Part shown: positions 14,081 to 22,038 of the stretch, piece after piece
Layout of the letters: every line of letters begins with the position of its first letter
Position numbering within the stretch: the first letter of the stretch is position 1
Source of the DNA: Streptomyces diastaticus subsp. diastaticus
Lineage (GTDB): Bacteria; Actinomycetota; Actinomycetes; Streptomycetales; Streptomycetaceae
Direction: 5' to 3'
Length of the DNA stretch: 25,619 nucleotides
NCBI RefSeq assembly: GCF_011170125.1
Contig: NZ_BLLN01000009.1
Location: 1-25,619 of the forward strand
Made by a program: the position numbers and the translations under genes
The notes under the pieces: generated by a model
The model's database searches: none
What the model was told of the DNA's origin: nothing
What the model saw: the letters and a program-made list of their open reading frames with translations, nothing else

Positions 14081-15106
14081 ACCTATGCACTCCAGTGGGG
14101 AACTCGCACTCCGAACCGCGCACCGGACGGCGCGTCGCGCGCGGCGGAAGGAGCCGCGAACTCGGGGCCGAGGCCGTTCACCTCCGCTACGCAGAGCAAC
14201 CCGCGCCGGAGGCTGGCCGGTTAGCCAGGTACGCCGGCCCTCGCCTCACCCGGCCGGTCATCAGCACGCCCCATCGAGGAATGGCCGCCGGTCATCGCGC
14301 CCCGGCCGTGGCCGGTCGCGAGCGAATCGGTCATCGGTCACGGCCGACGGCCGGGCGCGCCGTGGCCGACGCCTCCGCCCGGCACCACCTGCGGCGCGGT
14401 GGGCCGCGGCCGGAACCGAGAGCAATGCCGCGGCCCCACTGCTGACCCAAACGCTGACCCGACGAGAAACACGCAGGTCACAGGCACTAGGTGACGGGGC
14501 TCCAGAGCGCGCCGCACGGCGCCACCCCGCCCCGGCGATGCCCGACGGGCGAGTTCCGCTCCTGCGGCCGGACAGATCCGGCAGGCAGTTCGCCACCACC
14601 GGCCATCGGACATCTCAACACCGGCCACGCTTTCGGTCCTGGCCGACCGGCCAGGCGCCCGCCCGGCACCTCATGGCCGATCGCGGAACGGAGGGACACC
14701 ACCGACGCCTCGGCCGGCCCTACTGGCCGATCACTCTCCGCACGTAGCGCGACCCCCTGCCCCCGCCCCCATCGGCCACCAGGCGGGCTTCGGCCGACCG
14801 GCCATCGGCCATCAGCTCCGGCCGACCGGCCACCATCCTCCAGACCGCTACCGATGGCCGGTGGCGCCCGGGCGGAGCGGTACGCAACGCCGACGCCCCC
14901 CGCTCGCCCCCCCATCCGGAGTCGTCATTTCGGCACGACCGAATCGCACTTCTCATCCGGGGCGCTCCCTGGGTGAGCGGCCAGCGGGACAGGGAGGGCG
15001 ACGTCGGACCGCCGGCCACTCTCCGATGCGGGCAGAGCCGCCGGGAGGGACAGCACGGGCGCCGACCCCTTCGGTCGAGGCGAAGCACCACCCGAAAGCG
15101 TTGCAT
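14081..15106. repeat. Non-coding GGCC-repeat tract, candidate transfer or replication locus
   Basis: This kilobase holds no ORF with normal coding bias on either strand. It is crowded with GGCC-centred motifs. GGCCGACCGGCCA occurs three times exactly (14641-14653, 14792-14804, 14820-14832). Shorter relatives such as TGGCCGATC, CGGCCATC, CCGGTCATC and GATGGCCGG lie at about 14250, 14285, 14309, 14363, 14600, 14673, 14724, 14772, 14805 and 14853. The motif density is highest between 14200 and 14870. The tract is bracketed by two outward-facing copies of one promoter element. In streptomycete plasmids such tracts include the origin and the cis-acting transfer locus recognised by TraB; no such role is proven here. 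Confidence 0.6.
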
Positions 15107-15118
15107 GTTATAGTTTTC
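15107..15118 (+). promoter_or_regulatory. Promoter element GTTATAGTTTTC, copy 2
   Basis: TGTTATAGT again gives an extended -10, 56 bases upstream of the GTG at 15175. Identical over 12 bases to the inverted copy at 14069-14080, including the nearby GCAT. Confidence 0.6.
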
Positions 15119-15174
15119 CTATCGGTTGGTTGTGGCGACCACCGGCACCGAACCCCTTCCGGAAAGAGCACCTC

Positions 15175-15426
15175 GTGGACATCGCGATTCACCGGATCGA
15201 GCCCCCCATCGACATCTACGACCTTGCTGGCGCCCACGAAGCTGTCGGCGACACCCTCAGCTACCCGCTCCACACGCGCCTGGCCTGTCACCTCACCAAC
15301 GACGGCGTCCCCCACGACGCCGACCGGATGATTTCCCACCTGGGTGCGCGCGTGACCACATGCGCCGACCACGAGGCCGCCGCAGCCACGGCCGCCAAGG
15401 ACCACTACGAGTCCCTCGGAAACTGA
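15175..15426 (+). CDS. Hypothetical element protein (83 aa)
   Basis: GTG start at 15175 with GGAAAGAG six bases upstream. The protein reads VDIAIHRIEPPIDIYDLAGA, then HEAVGDTLSYPLHTRLACHL and HDADRMISHLGARVTTCADH, ending KDHYESLGN. An N-terminal strand, then helices. The family is not recognised. Its position directly outside the GGCC-repeat tract and its shared promoter element suggest it works with that locus or with the product of the mirror gene at 13769-14035. It is closed by a hairpin at once after the stop. Confidence 0.65.
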   Translation: MDIAIHRIEPPIDIYDLAGAHEAVGDTLSYPLHTRLACHLTNDGVPHDADRMISHLGARVTTCADHEAAAATAAKDHYESLGN

Positions 15427-15446
15427 CCGCCCCTCGGAGGGGGCGG
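15427..15446 (+). terminator. Hairpin terminator
   Basis: CCGCCCC (15427-15433) pairs with GGGGCGG (15440-15446), beginning directly after the stop of the gene ending at 15426. Confidence 0.6.
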
Positions 15447-15532
15447 CCCACCTGCCCGCCCCCTCCCCCGGGCGCTCTGCCGGGCCACGCAGCCTCCCAC
15501 CGCGCACACCGTCACCGACCCTCTTGCACGAC

Positions 15533-15571
15533 GAAGGGGCCAGTCCGGATCTCTTCCGGACTGGCCCCTTC
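15533..15571. terminator. Long perfect bidirectional terminator
   Basis: GAAGGGGCCAGTCCGGA (15533-15549) pairs exactly with 15555-15571 around TCTCT. The 17-bp stem flanked by A and T runs can end transcripts from both sides: the plus-strand gene at 15175 and the minus-strand repeat-protein gene. Confidence 0.85.
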
Positions 15572-15633
15572 ATGACTCGCCAGCGTCACCCACGACACTC
15601 ACCCCCGGTCGCGCCCCGCCGCACCATGTCGCG

Positions 15634-15768
15634 TCATCGCCTGACTCCCACTTGTCGCGGATCCAGGCGGTGCTGGTACTCGTGCAGAGCTTGGCCCTGT
15701 TGCTGATGAACAACGTGCTTGGTGCCCTCGTCGACCTTCAGGGCGCCACCGTCATCGTTGTCGCCTGT
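15634..15768 (-). other. In-frame coding-like extension after a TAG stop
   Basis: Directly after the TAG (15769-15771) of the 12-residue-repeat gene the same frame stays open for 44 codons to a TGA at 15634. It reads TGDNDDGGALKVDEGTKHVV, HQQQGQALHEYQHRLDPRQV, GVRR, with protein-like composition. It has no start codon of its own. It may be the tail of the same protein cut by a nonsense mutation, or a relic of another gene. Confidence 0.3.
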
Positions 15769-16066
15769 CTACCGAGGAGTCGCCGTCCAGTCTCGAGGAA
15801 GGACGACATGGGCTGGCACCGGGGAACCGACTGCAGTAAGAAGCCCTCTCGGCGTCGGGCCCGAGACGCCCTCGAAGGTCACCTCGCCACCGGAGAAGAC
15901 AACCAACCCTGAGGTGGAAACTCTCCCGCCGGTGAACGTCGGACCGTCGAAGTACACGGCGGCACCTTCGAGCTCGGCCCAGTCGAAGGAGGCTCGTCCG
16001 CCAGAGAACTCTGCCTCGCTGAAGACCACGGAACCTTCCATGAAGCACACGCTCGCGAAGCTCAGT

Positions 16067-16955
16067 GAGCCTTTTCCATCATCGGCCTGAGCTGGCCAGA
16101 TGCAGGGTCAGGACGGCTTGGATGAGGGCGGTGATCCGGGTGGTGGAGCATCGGAGCTTCCGCAGGAGCCGCCAGGACTTGAGGGTGGCCATGGCGTGCT
16201 CGACGAGGGCACGGATCTTCGCGTGGGACCGGTTGACCGCCTGCTGGCCGGTGGAAAGGCTGTTCCAGCGCCCCCAGTACGGGGTGCGGACGGTGCCGCC
16301 GGCGCCGCGGTAGCCCTTGTCCGCCCAGCAGGTGACGTCGGCTTGGGCGAGGGCGTCGACGATGCCGTGTTCGCGGGCCGCGCGGATGTCGTGGACGGCC
16401 CCTGGCAGGGCCGCTGAGGCCCACAGCAGTCGGCCGAAGGGATCGGCGAGGACCTGCACGTTCATCCCGTGCTTCTTGTGTTTGCCCGAGTAGAAGGGGC
16501 GGTCGGCCGCGATGCGGTCGATCGGCAGAAGTGTGCCGTCGAGCAGGACGAACGCCTTCGTCGAAGCGGTGCGGACGGCGTCGGCCAGGGTGGGCGCGAG
16601 GTCGGCCAGGAGGTCCACGGCCTCGGTGACGTAGCGGTAGGCGGTCGTGGTCCCGACGCCGAAGCCGGCGGCCAGCTGGGCGTAGGTGTGTCCCACCCGC
16701 AGGTGAGCGAGCGCGAGAAGGGCCTGCCGGCCCGCGCCCAGCCGCCGCCACCGGGAGCCGATCGCACGATGGTGCGCCCGCAGTTGCCGTGCGAGGAAGC
16801 GCAGGGTGGAACTGGACACGTCGATGCCGGACGAGTAGACAAGCATGTGAAGCCTCTGGTGGAGACGGTTCTCTTGGTCGAAAACCCATCTACCAGGGGC
16901 TTCGCCTCGCTGTCAGGCCAACTGCTCAATCCGCACGGCAGGTTGGAAAAGGCTC
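16067..16955 (-). mobile_element. IS5-family element copy A, 889 bp
   Basis: Terminal inverted repeats GAGCCTTTTCCA, flanked by the 3-bp duplication AGT (16064-16066 and 16956-16958). Same length as copy B at 21150-22038, which lies inverted, and all frames I compared translate identically, so the copies are (nearly) identical. It splits the repeat-protein gene in frame. Confidence 0.93.
16079..16846 (-). CDS. IS5-family transposase (copy A)
   Basis: 255 residues. HTH at TYAQLAAGFGVGTTTAYRYV. DDE core: [13 protein letters not shown] (first Asp), CWADKGYRGAGGTV (second Asp), IRALVEHAMATLKSWRLLRK (Glu). The GKHKKHGMNVQV segment before the second strand is typical of the DDE_Tnp_4 type. The single uninterrupted frame and intact ends suggest activity. 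The same protein is encoded by copy B. Confidence 0.92.
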   Translation of the reverse strand: MLVYSSGIDVSSSTLRFLARQLRAHHRAIGSRWRRLGAGRQALLALAHLRVGHTYAQLAAGFGVGTTTAYRYVTEAVDLLADLAPTLADAVRTASTKAFVLLDGTLLPIDRIAADRPFYSGKHKKHGMNVQVLADPFGRLLWASAALPGAVHDIRAAREHGIVDALAQADVTCWADKGYRGAGGTVRTPYWGRWNSLSTGQQAVNRSHAKIRALVEHAMATLKSWRLLRKLRCSTTRITALIQAVLTLHLASSGR

Positions 16956-18199
16956 AGTGAGCCGTCGCTGACCGTTGCCTTGTCGAAGAACAGCGCTGCA
17001 CCGGTGATCGAGGCACGGAGGAAGGTCACCGACGCGCCACAGAATCGTGCCTTCGTGAAGGAGACCGGGCCATGGTTGAACGCGGCGCCGGTGAAATCCA
17101 GGAGGCCCTTGAGGAACACGCCCTCAGAGAACTCCACATCGGCTCCAGAGAACCTGGCGTCAACGAAACGGACCAGGGCACCGTCGAACCTCGCACGGTT
17201 GAAGGACACCTCACCGCTCTTGAAATCAGCTTCTCGGAAGTCAAGCCTGCCACCGCTGAAGATCGCATCGTCGAATCTGACGGTCCCGCCGTCGAGTATC
17301 ACCCGCGCGAACGACAGCTTGCCCTCGGTGAATATCGCCCCGTGAAAGTCCAGTCGTCCGTCGATTGTGGTGCCCGTCAGGTCGAGGTCACAGCCCTGCC
17401 AGGACCGGGGAGCGCCCGCAGGTGCGCGGTAGTGGTCGCCGATGAGGCGCAGGATGGTGTGGTGGACCTCGCGCAGGGCGAGGAAGTGGTGGCGCTCCTG
17501 CTGGTGTTCGAGGTCGGGCCCTGGGTCGGGTGTGTGCGGTAGCCGGAGGTAGGCGCACAGGACGTCGATGCAGGTCTGCCGCAGGTCGCGGGTGGGAGCG
17601 TCGTCGGTGAGTCCCGCCAAGGCATGGACGCCGCCGAGGCGTACGGCGGGCGAGTCGTCGCCGAGTTGGGTGACGGCAGTGGTGAAGCGTTCGGTATGGA
17701 GCCGGGTGACATCCCTGTGCGCGCTGGCTTCGTCCAGGCGCTGACGGCGGTAGGCGACGACCAGGGCGACGAGCGCGCCGAGGCCGGCGACCACGCCGAA
17801 GGAGAGCTTCAGCAGCTCGAAGAGGTTGCTGGCGTCGAGCTTGGCGTTGGTGTCGATCTTCGGGAAGTCCAGAAGGGCCACTAGGACCAGGAAGACGCCG
17901 CCGGCTGCTGCGGCGGCCCCGAGCGAGGTTGCCGTGAGCGCGCGGCCGATTCTCCACAGGCGGGGCTCATGGTTGGCCGGGGGCTTCGTAGTCGCTGCCA
18001 TACCGAGGAGGACCGCCCGGCCTCCGGGTCGGTTGCAGCGTGACCCAGCTCGCCGCCGAAAAGGATGGGCCGGGCCAGCCCTGCGGTACCGGTGTGCGCG
18101 GTCGGCGGGGAACCTCCAGGAAGCCGCTGCCCGGGGTGACCAGAGCGATGGGCAGCACACGCTGCAGTCGTCGCCACCGGCGATCTCCTGGGGAGTATT

Positions 18200-19240
18200 T
18201 CAGTGGGCGGGCTTGTTCGTGCCGCGGCTGGCGTCGGCGAGGTCGGTGATGAGCTCGGCCGGCTCCGGGTGGATGCTGGTGCCGAGGTAGCGGATGTCGT
18301 CGCCCTGGGGCGGGGTGGAGGTGTGCTTGCCGATGGGGTGCCGGCGATTGTTCGCGGTGCGCCACCCGTATCGGTCGTCCCAGACGAGGGCGGCTGAGGG
18401 CTGTCCGGGGGAGAGGGGGATGGCGGCGGTCAGGTGGTCGCCGTCGACGGTGCGCACCGGGATCTCACTGGCCTCGGCCAGGCCGGCCTCCACCAGCGCG
18501 TCAGCTGTCTTGGCGAGGTAGGGGTGGGCTGCGCGGGCGCGGAGTTCTGCGTCGGCTGCCGCGGTCGCTCCGCGGTGGGTGATCCGTGGATAGCCGAGAC
18601 GCTCGGCGGCCTCTGTGGTGTCGAGGTGGGGGTTGGCCTCGACGAGGTCGGCGATGCGCTGGCCGCGGAGCTTGTTGAGGCCGTCGCGGGCGGTGGGGAA
18701 CCTGGCGATGCCGAGGGCGTTGGACACGTCAGTGACGGTGGCGGCCGGGTCGGCGTCGAGGAGTTCGGCGATCCGGGGGAGGACCTGGTCGCGAGGGATC
18801 ATGTCGCCGCTGCCGCGGGGGCGGCCGGCGGCGGGCCCGTTGCCGGGCCGGGAGTCCTTGAAGCGCTGGAGGACGTGGCGGGGCCAGTGCTCGACGCCGC
18901 CGTCCTGGGGGACCTTGACGGCGTGCTTGGCCAGCTCGGCCTCATGCTTGTAGAGGTTCCAGCTTCTAGGCGTGACACCGACGAGGGCTGCTGCCTCGTG
19001 GCGGTCGAGCAGGTCCTGGTCGCTGGCGGGGGGGAGGGAGGGCACAGGCTCTCCGGCGTGGTACGCCTCGACCTGCTCGCGGTCCCACATCAGGCGGGCG
19101 GCGCCTGAGGAACTGATGGGCGCGGGGTGCCCGGGCTTCGTGTAGGGCTTGGTCTTTCGGTAGTGACTCAGGGACATGCCGGCCAGGCGGGCCATGTCCG
19201 CCACGGTCAGCGCCAGCTCGCGTCGTCCAGCGCGAATCAT
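18200..19240 (-). CDS. DUF6292-type protein with several N-terminal HTH segments
   Basis: 346 residues, ATG at 19240 with AGAAGG in good spacing. It holds several HTH-like stretches in a row: LTVADMARLAGMSLSHYRKT (about 11-30), LDRHEAAALVGVTPRSWNLY (about 78-97), ATVTDVSNALGIARFPTARD (about 165-184) and TTEAAERLGYPRITHRG (about 205-225). The last 110 residues (HPYLAKTADALVEAGLAEAS; AALVWDDRYGWRTANNRRHP; DDIRYLGTSIHPEPAELITD) match what I know as the DUF6292 domain of actinobacteria. The design suggests DNA binding coupled to a sensing domain. A promoter is visible upstream (19379-19407). Confidence 0.7.
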   Translation of the reverse strand: MIRAGRRELALTVADMARLAGMSLSHYRKTKPYTKPGHPAPISSSGAARLMWDREQVEAYHAGEPVPSLPPASDQDLLDRHEAAALVGVTPRSWNLYKHEAELAKHAVKVPQDGGVEHWPRHVLQRFKDSRPGNGPAAGRPRGSGDMIPRDQVLPRIAELLDADPAATVTDVSNALGIARFPTARDGLNKLRGQRIADLVEANPHLDTTEAAERLGYPRITHRGATAAADAELRARAAHPYLAKTADALVEAGLAEASEIPVRTVDGDHLTAAIPLSPGQPSAALVWDDRYGWRTANNRRHPIGKHTSTPPQGDDIRYLGTSIHPEPAELITDLADASRGTNKPAH

Positions 19241-19378
19241 CGTTGCCTTCTCTCTGTTTGTGGCTGGGGAAGAGATTGTGCCGGTCCGTGCCGCGGCGCT
19301 CGGGTGTCCGGATCGGGTGGCGGGTGTGCGGACGGAGGTGTCCTGCAGATGTCTTGACCCTCGACGCCCAGCGTAAAA

Positions 19379-19407
19379 ACATTAATACGTAACGTCGATG
19401 GCGGCAA
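19379..19407 (-). promoter_or_regulatory. Candidate promoter of the DUF6292-type gene
   Basis: On the minus strand TTGCCG (19407-19402) and TAATGT (19384-19379) are separated by 17 bases. The AT-rich block with TACGTA stands out in this genome. It lies about 139 bases upstream of the ATG at 19240; the leader between shows no further gene. Confidence 0.45.
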
Positions 19408-19476
19408 GTTGCCGGCTCGGGCCCGGTAGCCTGAGGTTGAACCGGCTCTCAGGATGCTGAGTGTTGGGTTTCGGTT

Positions 19477-19520
19477 GGCCGGCGCCCTGCCACCCGCCTC
19501 GGCGGAATCGGGCGCCGGCC
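19477..19520. terminator. Nested long hairpin
   Basis: GGCCGGCGCCC (19477-19487) pairs exactly with GGGCGCCGGCC (19510-19520). A second stem CCGCC/GGCGG lies inside the loop. It is followed by a T-rich stretch on the plus strand. Together with 19576-19606 it insulates the two minus-strand gene groups. I see no gene between 19241 and 19620. Confidence 0.6.
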
Positions 19521-19575
19521 GCTTTGTTTGCCCGGCGCTGGAGAGGGCGGTCCGAGCAGGGTCCCTGAAAACAGA

Positions 19576-19606
19576 AAAGGCCGGCCCCCTGCGGGAGCCG
19601 GCCTTT
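19576..19606 (-). terminator. Rho-independent terminator with T-run (minus strand)
   Basis: AAAGGCCGGC (19576-19585) pairs with GCCGGCCTTT (19597-19606). Read on the minus strand the stem ends in TTTTCTGTTTT. It starts 15 bases after the TGA at 19621 and marks that as a real 3' end. Confidence 0.8.
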
Positions 19607-19620
19607 GTCTCAGGTGGTCC

Positions 19621-19955
19621 TCACTCGCTGCAACGTGCCGCACAGTGCAGCTCGATGTCGCGCGTCGAGGGGCGGTGTGCTGGCCGCTGAGCAGATGCGA
19701 GGCGGCCACCGTGCCTCCCGGCAGCAGGCGGTGGACGTCGAGCTGGTGGAGTCCCGTCTGCGCGTGCCGGCTGTTGTTGTGCGGGCCCGGAAGTCCTCCG
19801 GGTGCTGTCGGCGTACACGTCCAGGCTCCGGTATCGGGTGGCCGGGTTGGAGAGCGGGTGCCTCTCGCCTGCCCGGCCGGGGTGGTCCTTTCCTCCCCGC
19901 GGTTGTTGCGGACGCGGGCCGGTGAGGGTTCGCGGCGACGCTGCAGGGTCGGCAT
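19621..19955 (-). pseudogene. Small element gene with several one-base deletions
   Basis: No single frame reads through, but coding bias moves stepwise between frames: MPTLQRRREPSPARVRNNRG (from ATG 19955), then RAGERHPLSNPATRYRSLDV, YADST, PEDFRA, HNNSRHAQTGLHQLDVHRLL, PGGTVAASHLLSGQHTAP, then STRDIELHCAARCSE and TGA at 19621. Each of the three or four steps is a loss of one base. The rebuilt protein would have about 110 residues; the family is not recognised. The stop is followed by a good terminator. It is the last gene of the minus-strand series that begins with the WhiB-like gene. Confidence 0.5.
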
Positions 19956-20010
19956 GGCTCGCTCGCGTCTGCGCTGACGGGCTGTTGTCCGGTTGGGTCA
20001 GATTGCTGCC

Positions 20011-20513
20011 CTACCGGAGGGGCCTCACGTCGCCGTTCGAGTCGAAGGGCAGGATCGCGTGCGCCGCGATACCGGCCTTCCTGATGTCGCGGATGAACGA
20101 CTCGACGTACGGGATGTCGGGGGACTCGGCGGTGTCGACGTCGTACACAGCAGGCGACTTGAGCTGCGTGATCGCAGCCTCGGCCTTCAGGGCGAGCATC
20201 CGGATCTCGCGGATCGCGCTGTGCAGGTCGGCACGGAGGTTCTCGGTCTGCATCGTCCGGTTCGCCTCCCGCTCGGCTTCCTCGTACACCTGCTCCGCCC
20301 TGGTGGCGGCTGTTCCCTCGCGTCCCCGCAGCAGGCGGTCGGGGATGTCTTCGCTCCGGTCGGGGTGGGCAAGGAGCAGGTCGTAGACGCCGGGGTGTTC
20401 TTGTCCGTCGTCGCCGACGTGACGGTAGGTGGAGAGGGGGATTTCGTCGGGGAGTTCGGTTGCCCGCGTTGGGGCGGCGAGCTGTTCTGGGCGGGGGAGG
20501 GGTTGGGGTGCAT
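20011..20513 (-). pseudogene. Hypothetical element protein (about 167 aa), frameshifted near its start
   Basis: ATG 20513 has GGAG five bases upstream and begins MHPNPS, but the coding frame moves by one lost base within the first 25 codons, near runs of C at about 20493-20506. It then reads PEQLAAPTRATELPDEIPLS, YRHVGDDGQEHPGVYDLLLA, EQVYEEAEREANRTMQTENL, ADLHSAIREIRMLALKAEAA and IRDIRKAGIAAHAILPFDSN to the TAG at 20011. The centre is a long charged helix, the C-terminus an alpha/beta end. An unbroken ORF from GTG 20289 (92 aa) might still be made. Family unknown. It follows the 78-residue gene by 55 bases. Confidence 0.6.
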
Positions 20514-20568
20514 GGGGGCTCCGTTCTCGGAGGGCGGCGGCCTGGCGACCGCCGCCCTGGGCTGAATG

Positions 20569-20805
20569 TCAGTGGGTGGTGTGGTGGCGGTGCTCGCCAC
20601 GGTGGGTGGCGGCGGCCGGGTCGGCGAGGACGCGGAGACGGTGGGGTTCGCCGACGGGGCCGCAGGTGGTGCAGAGCACGGTGTAGCGGGCGCGTCCCGT
20701 GCAGCCGGAGTCGGGGTCGCGGGGCTTGCCGGAGGGCTTGACCGGGTGGTCGCAGGGGGTGTTGTCGGCATGGGAGGGCTGAACGCGGACGGTGATGCGG
20801 GCCAT
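20569..20805 (-). CDS. Small zinc-ribbon-like protein (78 aa)
   Basis: The ATG at 20805 is preceded by GAGGAAGACCTCC. The protein starts MARITVRVQPSHADNTPCDH and has four Cys (18, 35, 45, 48), the last two as CTTCG, with a His-rich tail (EHRHHTTH). This suggests a metal-binding ribbon. SGCTGRARYTVLCTTCGPVG followed by EPHRLRVLADPAAATHRGEH is a pattern I associate with small proteins on streptomycete plasmids and prophages, without known function. It starts 23 bases after the end of the WhiB-like gene and is probably cotranscribed with it. Confidence 0.7.
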   Translation of the reverse strand: MARITVRVQPSHADNTPCDHPVKPSGKPRDPDSGCTGRARYTVLCTTCGPVGEPHRLRVLADPAAATHRGEHRHHTTH

Positions 20806-21149
20806 GGAGGTCTTCCTCTTCGTGGTGGTCAGGCGGCGTTGGTGACGGCGCGGTGCTGGGCCTGCTGGCCAGGGGCGGTGCGGCGACGCCTGGGGCCGTT
20901 GTGGGCGAGGTCGAGGCGGAGGAGGCGGGTCTGCTCGACGGTGAGGGACTGGTGCCGGGCCTGGCGGGCGCGGGCGGCGCGGTCCTTGCGGTCCTGGAGA
21001 CGGGCGGCGAGCACGTCGGTCCAGTGGGGGCCGAGGCGTTTGGCAAGGCGGGCGCGGAGGCGCTGGCGCTCGTAGGGGGCGGTCGCGGCCCAGATGCCGA
21101 CTCGGGTGACTTCCGTGGGGTTGGTGAGGGCCCAGCGGAGGCAGTCAGT

Positions 21150-22038
21150 GAGCCTTTTCCAACCTGCCGTGCGGATTGAGCAGTTGGCCTGACAGCGAGG
21201 CGAAGCCCCTGGTAGATGGGTTTTCGACCAAGAGAACCGTCTCCACCAGAGGCTTCACATGCTTGTCTACTCGTCCGGCATCGACGTGTCCAGTTCCACC
21301 CTGCGCTTCCTCGCACGGCAACTGCGGGCGCACCATCGTGCGATCGGCTCCCGGTGGCGGCGGCTGGGCGCGGGCCGGCAGGCCCTTCTCGCGCTCGCTC
21401 ACCTGCGGGTGGGACACACCTACGCCCAGCTGGCCGCCGGCTTCGGCGTCGGGACCACGACCGCCTACCGCTACGTCACCGAGGCCGTGGACCTCCTGGC
21501 CGACCTCGCGCCCACCCTGGCCGACGCCGTCCGCACCGCTTCGACGAAGGCGTTCGTCCTGCTCGACGGCACACTTCTGCCGATCGACCGCATCGCGGCC
21601 GACCGCCCCTTCTACTCGGGCAAACACAAGAAGCACGGGATGAACGTGCAGGTCCTCGCCGATCCCTTCGGCCGACTGCTGTGGGCCTCAGCGGCCCTGC
21701 CAGGGGCCGTCCACGACATCCGCGCGGCCCGCGAACACGGCATCGTCGACGCCCTCGCCCAAGCCGACGTCACCTGCTGGGCGGACAAGGGCTACCGCGG
21801 CGCCGGCGGCACCGTCCGCACCCCGTACTGGGGGCGCTGGAACAGCCTTTCCACCGGCCAGCAGGCGGTCAACCGGTCCCACGCGAAGATCCGTGCCCTC
21901 GTCGAGCACGCCATGGCCACCCTCAAGTCCTGGCGGCTCCTGCGGAAGCTCCGATGCTCCACCACCCGGATCACCGCCCTCATCCAAGCCGTCCTGACCC
22001 TGCATCTGGCCAGCTCAGGCCGATGATGGAAAAGGCTC
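21150..22038 (+). mobile_element. IS5-family element copy B, 889 bp
   Basis: Same 889-bp length and ends as copy A, in opposite orientation, flanked by AGT (21147-21149 and 22039-22041). It interrupts the WhiB-like gene; both flanks continue that gene without loss. The equal target trinucleotide and near identity with copy A point to recent independent transposition. Confidence 0.93.
21259..22026 (+). CDS. IS5-family transposase (copy B)
   Basis: 255 residues, identical to the copy A protein in every position I compared: HTH TYAQLAAGFGVGTTTAYRYV, Asp in [13 protein letters not shown], Asp in CWADKGYRGAGGTV, Glu in IRALVEHAMATLKSWRLLRK. It is complete and probably functional. Confidence 0.92.
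   Translation: MLVYSSGIDVSSSTLRFLARQLRAHHRAIGSRWRRLGAGRQALLALAHLRVGHTYAQLAAGFGVGTTTAYRYVTEAVDLLADLAPTLADAVRTASTKAFVLLDGTLLPIDRIAADRPFYSGKHKKHGMNVQVLADPFGRLLWASAALPGAVHDIRAAREHGIVDALAQADVTCWADKGYRGAGGTVRTPYWGRWNSLSTGQQAVNRSHAKIRALVEHAMATLKSWRLLRKLRCSTTRITALIQAVLTLHLASSGR

Larger units (their letters stand above)
15769..18001 (-). pseudogene. Membrane-anchored repeat protein (pentapeptide-repeat-like), cut by an IS
   Basis: Removing the 889-bp IS and one AGT target copy restores a single 446-residue frame from the ATG at 18001; the junction reads TVSDGSL then SFASVCFMEG. Two membrane helices lie at about 26-45 and 66-84. A helical domain spans about 90-195 (VTRLHTERFTTAVTQLGDDS; AVRLGGVHALAGLTDDAPTR; LREVHHTILRLIGDHYRAPA). 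From about 212 to 415 some 16 repeats of 12 residues follow (pattern F-x-x-G-x-V-x-F-x-x-A-x), a right-handed beta-helix-type array. Proteins of this design are common in Streptomyces with unknown role. Frames up to 18160 exist but lack an RBS; the ATG at 18001 also has only a weak one. As it stands the protein ends early inside the IS (LFQPAVRIEQLA). Confidence 0.85.

Noticed and set aside
13956..14747. 263-codon plus-strand frame through the GGCC-repeat tract
   Set aside because: No RBS, Arg/Pro-rich composition and no coding bias; the tract reads as non-coding in all frames.
15652..15912. Plus-strand ORF beginning with a hydrophobic stretch (VLVLVQSLALLLMNNVLGAL)
   Set aside because: It opposes the minus-strand repeat-protein gene and its in-frame extension; TTG start without RBS; the hydrophobicity is the antisense of a Gln/His-rich coding stretch.
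19610..21316. 568-codon minus-strand open frame
   Set aside because: It starts inside IS copy B in an out-of-frame reading and runs across three real genes in the wrong frame; Pro/Arg-rich shadow sequence.
16067..22038. Composite transposon formed by the two 889-bp IS copies
   Set aside because: Each copy has its own AGT duplication and interrupts a different gene whose halves lie directly on both sides, so they arrived separately.
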